Source: Rosa chinensis (Eukaryota; Streptophyta; Magnoliopsida; Rosales; Rosaceae). Taken from it: a stretch of DNA of 64,000 bases. Numbering within the stretch: the first letter of the stretch is position 1; every line of letters begins with the position of its first letter. The notes under the pieces are model-generated. The model saw only the letters and a program-made list of their open reading frames with translations, did no database searches and was not told where the DNA came from. Positions 45,677 through 55,699 of this stretch are shown here, piece by piece. The stretch covers positions 11,326,400-11,390,399 of the forward strand of contig NC_037093.1 in NCBI RefSeq assembly GCF_002994745.2, given 5' to 3'. The translations under genes were made by a program, and so were the position numbers.

Positions 45677-48169
45677 ATGGCTGAACGTAGAGACCGAACA
45701 CCACAGTATAGAGCAAGTCTACAATCATTCAACGAGAAGATGAAAACCTACAAAGGGATGATCAGTCCTGATGTAATGTTGAGGTTGAATAGGACACCAT
45801 TCTGGGAGATCATTTATGTCTTCCATCACGGACTTTTAAAAGACAGAGAATGCAGAAAAGTAGATGAGGACATTCTGAGAATGGTCAAGACATACGACGT
45901 CAATCAGAAAGGGTTTCTGCTTGGGGAAAGGATACTGAAAATAACTAGTGAAGATGTAGCTATCTGCCTTGGAAGGCGATTGGAAGGAGTCACATTCGAG
46001 CTAAACAAGCACCACCAGAAGCCAACGAAGAATCGCATCATCGACAAGTATTTTGGAGATGCAAAGAAAGTGACAAAAGCGATGGTTGACAGTGCACTTG
46101 CCGAATCTTTGAAAGACCCAAGGAATCAAGTTGCAAGTGAGGTGGCATCACTAATTGTCATGAGTCTGTTCGTATCCTTCTTGTTCTGCACCTCAGGTTC
46201 TACATTGTCCTGGAAGTTGGTAGAAATTTGCAGCGAATGGAATTCTTGGCGACGATATTCATGGGCAACCTTAGTACTAGACCACCTGCACAATGGTCTA
46301 AGTAAGAAGCAGGAAGACAAAGATGTCAATTTGTCAGGTTGTTTGCCGCTAATCATGGTAAGTAACCACTATTGTTAGTTTCATTAACATTTCAGTAGAT
46401 TTAGCCCTCAAAATTAATGTTTTTCTTATTGTTGTGTAACAGTATTGGTTAGCTGAGAAGACAAAGATGGGAGGAGCTATCAAGATAAATGAATTAACCA
46501 ACCGCCAAATTTCATAAGATGGTCACTCGTCGAGCTGCACAAAGAAATGGAGAAACTAACCAACGAGCAGATAGAGGTAAAGAAAGAAAAATAAAGAATA
46601 AATTTGCAATAAGAAATCAGTTTAGAAATATATTGTTCTAGTCTTTAACATTGTGTGTACTTTGTTTGATGAAAAATAGGAAATGTTTGACCGAAAGCTG
46701 ACAGAGGAAGACTTGGAAGTGGAAATAAATGACATCAAAGGAAGAAACAGAGGAGTAGCATCAGATGAAGAGCTGAGGGAGGAAGACTTTGTAACTCCAA
46801 CTTTTGGAGATTGGGTAAGTAGCTTTCTTTATTGATTTTCAGTAGCTTTCTCTACCTAGGTTACTAGCTTTCTCTGCCTAGGTTAGTAGCTTTCTCTGCC
46901 TATGTGATCTATAACCAATTAATTTTCTTTGAAAATTTTAGTAGTTTTATGTAACTGTTTGAGTAGCTTCTTTTAAGCTCATCAGTAGCTTTTTAAAAAT
47001 TTCAGAAGCTTTCAGTTTCATGGATGAGTTAGTGGATTCGTATGATTATGTTAGTAGCTTTCTTTAACCATTTTTGAGTAGCTTTTTGTATTCAAATCAG
47101 TACCTAAGAAACTTTCAGTTTCGTTTAATCAATTCTGAGCAAGTTTGTAACTTTGTAGAGCTATGTTAGTAGGTTTTTATAACCCACTCAGTAGCTTTTT
47201 AATGTGATTTTTTATTTTTATTTTTTGATACAGCACCAGAAAACCACCCAAGAACTGTGAAAAGAAGAAGTAGAAAGTCAGAAGAGAATGAAGGACTTAA
47301 TAGGCTCGTTGGAAGAAGCAACAACTCAAACGAGTCTCTCACAAGAAGAAAACCAGAAAACTCAAGACTTGTTGAAGAAGTTGACCAAAGAGAATGAAAA
47401 GCTAGCAAGGCAGAATGATAGATATTAGGAGAAGTTGGAAAAAGCCTTTGAGGAAGACAATATAGCAACAAGGAAGATACAGATCTTGCAGAACAAATTG
47501 TTGAAGAAGTGGAAAGTTTTTACAACTATTGAGAAGGAAAAAAAGAACTTGGAGGACGTCATTGAGTAGCAGAGAGAAATAATACACAATCTGGAAAATG
47601 AATTGTTGGAAATGGAAAGAAAGCTACTGGAGAAAGATATGTTGGATTCTCAAGAGGATTTACGGAAAGATGATATACAAAACAGTAACAGTGATGGTGA
47701 GGATGGTGAGGAAGAGGGTGGAGAAGGAGCTGATGGTGAAGATGGTGAGGAAGAGGGTGGAGAAGGAGCTCATGGTGAAAATGGTGAGGAAGAGGGTGGA
47801 GAAGGAGTTGATGGTGAAGATGGTGGAGACGATGATGAAGACAAAGAAGAAGAACCTGAAGTGAGAAAAACCAGAAAGAAGCACACATCAATAAGAAAAG
47901 ATAAAGAAGGCAGGTCTTCTCAGAAACAGGAAGCAAAGAAACAATCAAGGAGAAGGGAAAAGGTGAAAAAAGCTGCTGCTGAAGAAGAAGCTGCTGATGA
48001 AGAAGCAGAACCTGAAGAAGAACCAATTAAAAAGATGAAGAAAGGGAAGAAACAAGCTGTAAAGAGAAATTCAATGGTGGATCGAATCAAGAACAAAAAA
48101 AGGAAGGCTACTGAAGACAAGGAGTTCACGTATACCACTAAAAGAACAAGGAGCGGCAAGAGGCATTAG
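45677..48169 (+). pseudogene. MULE second gene: plant-mobile-domain-like N-terminus, coiled coil, acidic repeats, basic tail
   Basis: Start chosen: MAERRDRTPQYRA just after a splice acceptor. Exons: 45677-46356, 46441-~46578, 46680-46814, 47234-48169. The N-terminus (FWEIIYVFHHG, ITSEDVAICLGRRLEGV, YSWATLVLDHL, GCLPLIMYWLAEKT) resembles the plant mobile domain/DUF1985 proteins often carried by plant transposons; this is motif-level similarity only. The last exon has a Leu/Glu/Lys coiled coil, three DGEDGEEEGGEGA-type repeats (47695-47820) and a Lys/Arg-rich tail (KKMKKGKKQ, KRTRSGKRH) that may be nuclear. Damage: frameshift near 46515, TGA at about 47258, TAG at about 47426 and 47566. It is not mudrB-like; its role is unknown. 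Confidence 0.7.
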
Positions 48170-48860
48170 ATGATAATCGGAAACAGGAGTTTTATGCAAT
48201 GCTGACAGTAGATTTTTTAGGCTATGAAAGTAGATTTTCATATGTGGACGGTACCTTTATGTTGTTTAATTTCCAGCCTTGGTATTTGATGGAAAATGAC
48301 GTCGGGCTGACAGTAGTATTTTGAAGTACTGACAGTGGCTTTACGAACTATTAACAGTAGCCTTATGTTTAATTTTCAGCTTTAATATTGGATGGAAATT
48401 GATGTCTATTTTGTTACTTTCAGCATTAGTTTTCTTCTTTAATGTCCATTTCTAGGTTTGTTTGAAGTTTCATGTCAAAACCATTAGACAAAGTTTTTGT
48501 GGATGTAGAAATTTTTGAAGTTTCCATGGATTGACACTCATAAGTTAAACATCAATCTCAAAAGCTATTCTCAATGTTAAAAAATGCCAATATAGTAAAA
48601 GCTATTACATCATCACTAAAAGCCACTCCCAATCATATAAACAGATACTGCAAAGGTGATCAAAACATACTGTTAATGTTGTATAAAGAAACTCTGTTCA
48701 TTTACAGTTGCCAACACAAGTAAAAGCTCTACTCTGTAGAAGAATGACATTATAGTAATAGCTACTCCAAATGGTATGGAAAGACACTCAAATTGTTATA
48801 GAAAACTACTATTAATGTTGTAAAAAGATACTCCATTTGTTCATGTACTTCTGCCAGCTT

Positions 48861-51272
48861 TCAAATTGGCGCAGTACACGTTATCTTGTTGTGGCGCCCT
48901 AACTCACCACATCGGCCACACTTGATATGCCTCCTCGTGCCTCCTTCTGCTGCAGATTTCATTCGAACAGATTTTGGCCGACCGGATGGCCTCCTAACCA
49001 ATGGAGGCTTAACAACAGAAGTTGAACTAGCTGCATCTTCATAAAACTTCTCCATATTTGGTATAGGATGAATACCATGCACGTAGGAATCCATGTAGCT
49101 TTGACAGGTGTAAAATGGCTCAATGTAACTATAGATAGGTTCAACTCAAACCTTTTGGATTGCAGCAAGAGCATGTGAACATGAGAATGAATTAATTTGC
49201 CATTGACGGCAAGAGCAAGTGTTGTTCCCAAGATCAACCGCCACTGATTTATCAGAATGAACTTCAAAAACAGTCTCACTAGACATACTAACAGCCCAAT
49301 GCAGCCCAATATCCATTGATTTCTTCAACAAAGCCTCATTGGAGGACACAAAATAGTGGTCCACCTCTTGCATGCAACCTTCCTCTCAGACATATTCTCC
49401 ATAACCTTAACCCTTAAGCCTTGAAACATCTCAAATATAGGAAGCTCACGCAAATCTCTAGTCCAATTGTTAAATGACTCGGCAACACTATTTGCCATTT
49501 CAACATACCTGTTTCCTTTGAAAAAAGCATTGCACCACTTTTCCAATGGCAAAGATCGCATAACTCTTCAAAAGGCGGACCACCTTCTTTCTTCAAGTTG
49601 TGCAAGTTGAAGTTATAGCTTGCTAATGTAGGTGAATAAGCAACTTTCATAAATTCCTCCACAATCTTGTCAACAAAATAATTTCCAGATTGCTTTCGGT
49701 ACACACCTCTAACATTCTCCTTAAGGTGGTAGTAGCAGTATGAATGAGGAGAATCTGGAAATACCCTGGAAACAGCATTCAACAGTCCGCTGTGTCGATC
49801 AGTAACAAAAGTCACATTTGTACCTTGCGGAGACAAGATGTTATATAGATGATCAAAAAACCAATCCCAATTTGCATGATTTTCAGAATCTACAACTGCA
49901 AATGCAAAAGGGAAGAACTTTGCAAAAAAATATTAAAAAAATAATTAGTATTTGAAAATGGAAACTGAAACAGAAGCTACTGACCCTTTAAAAGCTACTG
50001 ATATAGGTACAGAAAGATACTATCATAGCCATAGATATATACTATCACAGGTATATAAAGCTACCGTCCAAGATACTGAGCACAGAGCAGAGGACACAAA
50101 AGAAAACATACCTTGGTTTCCATTCTTTCCAGTAGCACAGAGCATGTATCCCTTATACTTACTCTTCAAATGAGCCGCATCCACGAACAGAAGCGGAATG
50201 CATGACTTAAAGCCTTCAATGCAACCAGAAAAACAAATGAAGAAACATTTGAAACGATTACTTAAAGGATCAGTTTCCAATATGCAATAAGAGCCCGGAT
50301 TACTAGATAAAATAGCATCACGATACCAAAGCAGCTGAGAATATGAGTCACCATCATGACCATGGACAGCTTTTCTAGCCAACTCCTTCCCATACCAAGC
50401 AGTCCTATAAGACACATCTAAACCAAAAGAATGCTTGAAACGAGACACAATCTCTTTAGGCTTGAGTTGAGGATTGGACTTTAACTCATTAGCAATCTCC
50501 GATTTCACAACATGAGACCCCAAAAGCTTACTCTTTTGCTGCCTAAGAACTTCTTTGCAGGTGTGAACATTATTCAACTTCTTTATGTAGAAAAAGCCAT
50601 TCACCTTGTTCTTCAAAGCGTGAATAGACCATTGACAACCATCAGAATATCTCTTAGCACACTCTGCAATAACACGACTTGAGGTATTCCGTGTGTACTT
50701 GAAAAGAAAACCAGTTTCAATAGCAAACTTGGTCAACTTTTCCCTAAATTCTAACACCCCCCTTCAAACTTTTGATCCTCATGCCTTATAAAGCCCTACC
50801 ACTCATGAGTGAGATAACTCTTTGGAGCCTCTGGCCTATAACACCCCAAGTATTCACTTGCATCAATAATATTGCTTGAACCCACTGACAAACATGAAGA
50901 AGCACATGAAAAATCATCCAAAGATGTTGTTGCAGAAGTAAAACTACTACTCCCACCACAATAAGGCACCAAAATGGTGCTCCCATTAGAATCCCTCACC
51001 AAAATATCAACAGAATTCAATTTAAAATCAAACATACACCTAAACATCAGTTTCACATCCATATCACTTGATAACACACAGCTTTTATATCCATGGAAAG
51101 AATACCTCAAGTTGAATGAACCAAGATTCAAATGATTAAAACCCACAGAGACCTCCCTCACAATATCATTAAACGTATGCTTCATATCAAGAACGAACAT
51201 GATCGTCTCAAACATATACGTGCACCTTGCATAAGGTTCTGCATCTATGGCTAAGTTACTGCAATTACACAT
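48861..51272 (-). pseudogene. MuDR-type MULE transposase, broken
   Basis: N-terminal segment 51272-50796; then the mutator DNA-binding-like region with VLEFREKLTKFAIETGFLF, CAKRYSDGCQWSIHAL and NVHTCKEV. Next is the MULE transposase core (SRFKHSFGLDVSYRTAWYGK, SCIPLLFVDAAHLKSKYKG with its catalytic Asp). An intron (50111 to about 49898) follows, then TFVTDRHSGLLNAVSRVFP (second Asp) and HSYCYYHLKENV. Further on are a SWIM zinc finger (CSCRQWQINSFSCSHALAA, about 49170-49230) and a C-terminal CCHC knuckle (CGRCGELGRHNKITC). Damage: TAG plus a six-G frameshift near 50757-50798, frameshifts near 49560 and 49375, TGA near 49144. Confidence 0.9.
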
Positions 51273-51989
51273 TAGAGGAAGAATAATTAGCTTCTATTCG
51301 CAATATCAAACAGAAAAGCTATTGGAATCAGATTGAAAATGAATACTAGCAGAGGAAAAGAAAGCTACTACCACAGAAAGATAAAGGCACTATAACAGTT
51401 ATACAAAGCTACTATATGTAATCAAAAAGGAAAAACGAAGACATGACAAAGATTGGTATTATAATGAAAAATGAAGACAGCAGCGTGCCACTGCACTGCA
51501 AACCTATCAGTCTATCAATCAGCTTCTAGTTTTGATATGAATTAAAAGGCAAGAGGAAAAAAAAGAATATATAACAAAACAGCAAATGTAGAATTATTTC
51601 ATTCTGTTAGTTGCTTTTCTGAACTGTATCTGTAGCATTAGTTAATAGAGATAGCTATGAACAATCAACTTGCACAACAGTTTCATTGTGCAATCAACTT
51701 TCAACAAAAACACATGATTGATACAGTGATGAAATCACAACAACTACGCATGATTGAACAACTAATTTAACTATAAGCTACACACAATTTAGGTTTAGCA
51801 AAACAAAAATCAAATCACATTGATGAAATTTGAAATACAAATCAAGCTAAACAAATTGTAGAGAAAGAAGGCTGAGATCGAATCAAAACAAAAACGAAAT
51901 TACAGTGATGAAAATCGAAGTAAAAATCAAGCTAAACAGTGCAGAGATATGGAATTAAACCTCAATGATCGATTAGAGACTGTTGCGAA

Positions 51990-52220
51990 CTAGAGGGAGA
52001 GCTTCATCTTCTTTTTGGAGCTAGAGAGAGAGAGAGAGAGCTTCGTCTTCCTGAGCGAGCTAGAGAGAGGAAGCTTCACAGTTTGCTAGAGAGAGAAAGA
52101 GTTCTTGAGCGAGCTAGAGAGAGAGAGAGCTTTGTCTTCCTGAGCGAGCTAGAGAGAGAGAGCTTCCCGGTTTGCTAGAGAGAGAGTTTCATCGTGGTAG
52201 AGAGAGAGAGACTGAGTAAC
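51990..52220. repeat. GA-rich tandem repeats in right 5' region of the MULE
   Basis: Units of GAGCGAGCTAGAGAGAGAGA and CTTCNTCTTCCT-like sequence recur four to five times. They mirror the CT-rich repeats at the left end without being exact inverted copies. Confidence 0.75.
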
Positions 52221-54358
52221 TGAAACAGAAATTTAAATAATAGATAGGTGAGGTAAAATAGGTATAGCATAAAAGGGAGCTAATGATTTTGGGCCCTAAA
52301 GTGGCCTTATGTGTATAAAACAATTTAGGTGGCCTTATGAGTCATATAAGTCTCAAAGTGACACTTATATGTAATTTTCTATATTAAATATGGCTTGCAC
52401 TGTTTTTGCACTAGATATAGATCCCTAATGTGATCTTCAGAATATTCAGAATAACTATTTTATAATACATGTCATCCGTTAAATATGATGCATGCACTGT
52501 TCCTCACTAGATCCCTTCTCTGATCACCATAGTGTTGTTGGTATTTTTGTGAAGGCACACTTACTTGATGGCCGGGCAAGTGCTGGTGCTAGTGTTGATT
52601 CAGCCAGACAGAACTTAGCTGCTACGTTTGTTAATGCATTTGTCAATGCTGGCTTTGGTCAGGTAAAGTTATTCAGAATTGATTTGCCTGTGAAATGTTG
52701 TTGGATTTTGGATTTTATTGACATGTAATATTAATGTTCCTGCAGGATAAGTTGATGACTGTCCCATCAGATGCCTCAAGTGGTGGTGCATCAGGAAACT
52801 GGCTTTTCAAGAATAAGGAGCATGGGAAGACCAGTGCTGCAGCAAGTCTGGTGTGCATTTCTTTCTTAGCATTGATATTTTCTGTTTATCTTTTTAACTG
52901 TATTTCTCAAGTTTTGTTTGAAATTCTTCACGACAGGGTACAATTTTACTGTGGGATGTTGACCCCGGGCTGGCTCAAATTGACAAGTACTTCCACAGCA
53001 ATGACAACCATGTCATTGCTGGTGCGTTGTTAGGGGTTGGGACTGTCAATTACAGTATAAAAAATGATTGTGATCCAGTAAGTGCCTTACCTCAACCTTT
53101 CCATTTGTCTGCTTGACCTTATAAATATTTCTCTATATGCATCTCTAAATCTTTATTGTCTCCCCCCCCCCCGAGTATTGATCTTACTTGATCTCTTTCC
53201 CAGGCACTGGCACATCTGGGCGAATACATAGATAAAGAAGATCCATCTATCCGAATTGGTGCAATAATGGGTCTATATCATTCTTGGCTCAAGAATCACG
53301 AGTACAGTTAGTCAAACCTTCACTAGTGTCTTGATCATTTTTATTAAATAAGAAGAGTGCTAGTTTAGTTAGCGTTTCTTGAACTGCTATAATATGCTTA
53401 TTTTCATCAAAACCAACTTATCGTTGTGCCAGATACGTAGTAAGCTGACTCCTATACTAAATGACGCCAAAGCTCCCCTTGATGTTATCACATTCGCTGC
53501 AATCTCCTTGGGGTTGATATATGTTGGTTCTTGCAATGAGGAGGTGGCTCAGGCAATCATATTTGCACTAATGGACAGAAGTGACGCTGAGTTGGGGGAG
53601 CCCCTTGCTCGCCTAATACCCCTCAGCCTAGGTCTTCTGTATCTTGGGAAGCAGGTATACTTTTTCGCAAGGGAGTTTTTTTTTTTCTTTTTTTTTTTCT
53701 CCCTTTCCTGGAATGCATCACTACTACTTAACTTTCTCTTTCTTTCTTTTCATACAAAATCAAATTCATTTAGTATATATTACGTAGTCAGAGCTTGCTT
53801 ATTATTAACCATTTTTTGCTGCCAAAGAAGTCACTCAATCTTTCAGAACTCGAGAACATTCAAATCCTAGTTCACTTGTGGCTCACAGGAAAGTGTTGAG
53901 GCCACTGCTGAAGTTTCAAAGACATTTCATGAAAAAATCAGAAAACATTGTGATATGACTCTGCTTTCTTGTGCTTATGCGGGAACAGGAAATGTTCTCA
54001 AGGTAATATCCTCAGACCTACTACACATTTAAGTTCCCCTGTCACACATGTATGAAGTAGCGAGCTTTTATTTCATGCAGGTTCAAAACCTTCCTGGCCA
54101 TTATTCATAAACATCTTGAGAAGGGTGAAACATACCAGGGCCCTGCAGTGCTTGGTATTGCGATGATAGCAATGGCTGAAGAGTTGGGACTTGAAATGGC
54201 AATTCGTTCATTTGGAGCATCTTCTACAGTATGGAGAACCCTATCGGGCAGTTCCTTTGGATCTTGGTCTCCTCTGCATATCAAATCCAAAGGTATTAAT
54301 CTGTTAGGTCAAGCTGACCATCTTGGCTTATATGATTGAGGCTGTTTATTTAAGAAAT

Positions 54359-54552
54359 GAGTGATTCTTGCGTGGGGCAGCCGCACCGCCACGTGGTGCG
54401 GCAGACCAATCATTCCCCTAGCAGGGGGGTATTTTGGATATTTCACATTTAAAAATCAGGGACAATTTCGGAACAAAGACAAAAATTTCTGAGATTTGAT
54501 TGGGCAGCCGCACCGTACACGTGGTGCGGCTACCCGCACCTAAGAATTGGCC
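54359..54552. mobile_element. 194-bp MITE with hairpin termini, in last RPN1 intron remnant
   Basis: A 9-bp target duplication TTAAGAAAT (54350-54358 and 54553-54561) points to a Mutator-type MITE. Both ends carry the same inverted arm, and each arm is itself a palindrome GCCGCACC-N7/8-GGTGCGGC with CACGTG (the G-box core) in its loop. No coding capacity. Confidence 0.85.
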
Positions 54553-54561
54553 TTAAGAAAT

Positions 54562-55409
54562 TCATGGAATTTGGAGGTGATACATTCTTGAAAATGACCG
54601 TTTAAATGTCTATTCTATTTTACATTAAACGCTAAATCATCTTCATTTTGTTTCAGATAGTAGTAAGCCGACTCCTAGACTCCCCTGTATGCATACTGTT
54701 TGGACCTGAACTTCGCCTCTCCGTGTACGACCATGTTGAGAAGAAATGGGACTGAGTTGGGACACATTCAGGATAAATAGTTCGTGAAGTCATACAACCA
54801 AGGGAAAAGTGTCGGTCGGTCACCTAGCTTGATTTGAGGTTTTAGGAACGGACGACCGAGGGAAATGTGAAGTCATACAACCAAGGGAAAAGTGTCGGTC
54901 GGTCACCTAGCTTGATTTGAGGTTTTAGGAACGGACGACCGAGGGAAATGTGAAGTCATACGACCTAGGGAAAAGTATCGGTCGGTCACCCAGCCTGATT
55001 CAAGGTTTTAGGAATGGACGACCCAAAAATCAGTGAGTTGGACCATGTAGCCATATGTTTGGTTTAGTCCGAGTTCAAAAGGTTGGTCACGCATGTGGGC
55101 CGAAATGAGAATTAAAAGTGTTCGGCCAAGTCAGTCAACAGTGTAGTCTGAGGAATCCATACAAGGAAGGAGTTCGAGTCAATCTATGATATTAATTGTG
55201 AAGATTTCGGATATCAGCAAAGTCAGAGTTTTACGAGACGAATCAATCCTAGAAGGAAGGAGAATCCTACTTCAATTCCACGTCTTGGAGGACAAGTTAG
55301 CTAGAGTTTTTGACTTGTATATATAGCACATTGTAAATCATTGTAAAAGGGTCCTGCACCACACAAACAAATCAATATACAACTTTTACTCAAACTTTTC
55401 TCTTACTCT
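54562..55409 (+). other. LTR-like repetitive sequence, left part, with 83-bp repeats
   Basis: RPN1 similarity has ended. From about 54733 (TGTTGAGAAG) the sequence looks like a plant LTR: a TATA-like TTGTATATATAGCAC at about 55314-55328, then GTAAATCATTGTAAAAGGG and a CA-rich leader. It is interrupted at 55410 by the CACTA element and continues at 60125. The duplicated TCT at both junctions supports that continuity. Confidence 0.45.
54784..55025 (+). repeat. Three tandem copies of an 83-bp unit
   Basis: Units start GTGAAGTCATACAACC at 54784 and 54867, and GTGAAGTCATACGACC at 54950. Copies 1 and 2 look almost identical; copy 3 has several changes (CACCCAGCC, TTCAAGG) and ends at GGACGACCCAAAA. 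Confidence 0.95.
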
Positions 55410-55424
55410 CACTACAAGAAAAAT

Positions 55425-55685
55425 GGCTTTTTGCAAGGAATTTTTTCCTTGTAAAAAGCTTGAAATTCGTTGCATTAACCCAAATGCAAGGAATTTTCCT
55501 TGCATTTGAGTCCTTGCAAAGAGGCCCTTGCAAAAGAGCAAATACAACAACTTGAAAATTCCTTGCATTTGAGTTTGCAAATGCAAGGAATTATTAATCT
55601 CAAATGCAAGGAATTCAGTACCTGAGGTTAACTATGGTTAACCAATATACAAGGACAATTCCTTGCATATCATTCCTTGCATTTT
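55425..55685. repeat. CACTA left subterminal repeats
   Basis: The core TGCAAGGAATT, or its reverse complement AATTCCTTGCA, occurs about ten times here in both orientations, some with one change. The matching set is at 59985-60105. Confidence 0.85.
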
Positions 55686-55699
55686 TGTATTACAAATTA

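Larger units (their letters stand above)
44609..52381. mobile_element. Two-gene Mutator-like element (MULE), 7.8 kb, in RPN1 intron
   Basis: A 9-bp target duplication TATTAAATA lies at 44600-44608 and 52382-52390. The terminal inverted repeats share AGAAAATTACATATAAGTG and a ...CATAAGGCCACC block over about 90-100 imperfect bases. The element has two convergent genes: the plus-strand gene 45677-48169 and the minus-strand MuDR-type transposase gene 51272-48861. Each is read inwards from its own TIR, as in maize MuDR. The TIR-proximal 5' regions are CT/GA-rich. Short AGTAGCTTT-like motifs fill the noncoding parts. Both genes carry stops or frameshifts, so this copy is probably no longer autonomous. 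Confidence 0.9.
38391..54292 (+). pseudogene. RPN1: 26S proteasome subunit RPN1 (PSMD2) gene fragment with nested transposons
   Basis: RPN1 is the proteasome base scaffold that docks ubiquitin receptors and shuttles. Exons read: 38391-38494 (DEDLALKQQLELYVERVQDP), 38883-39007, 39095-39154, 39281-39348, 39516-39558, 39859-39930, 41600-41638, 41723-41805, 43285-43399, 43511-43585, 43849-~44007, 52555-52662, 52746-52850, 52937-53077, 53203-~53306, 53433-53654, 53889-54002, 54081-54292. Together they cover roughly residues 40-560 of an ~890-residue protein; the first exon and the last third are missing. Damage: frameshift in INES/DSDLK (~38990); TAA at 39098 (K*LADIL); TGA at 39526 (NLA*EIAQ); frameshifts near 53270, 54110 and 54215; an extra G at the donor near 44008. 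Introns are kept, so this is a DNA-level duplicate, not a processed copy. Confidence 0.95.

Noticed and set aside
47559..48026. Leu/His-rich frame on the minus strand opposite the MULE second gene
   Set aside because: It is the antisense of the acidic GAA/GAG-rich repeats; no independent motif or splice context.
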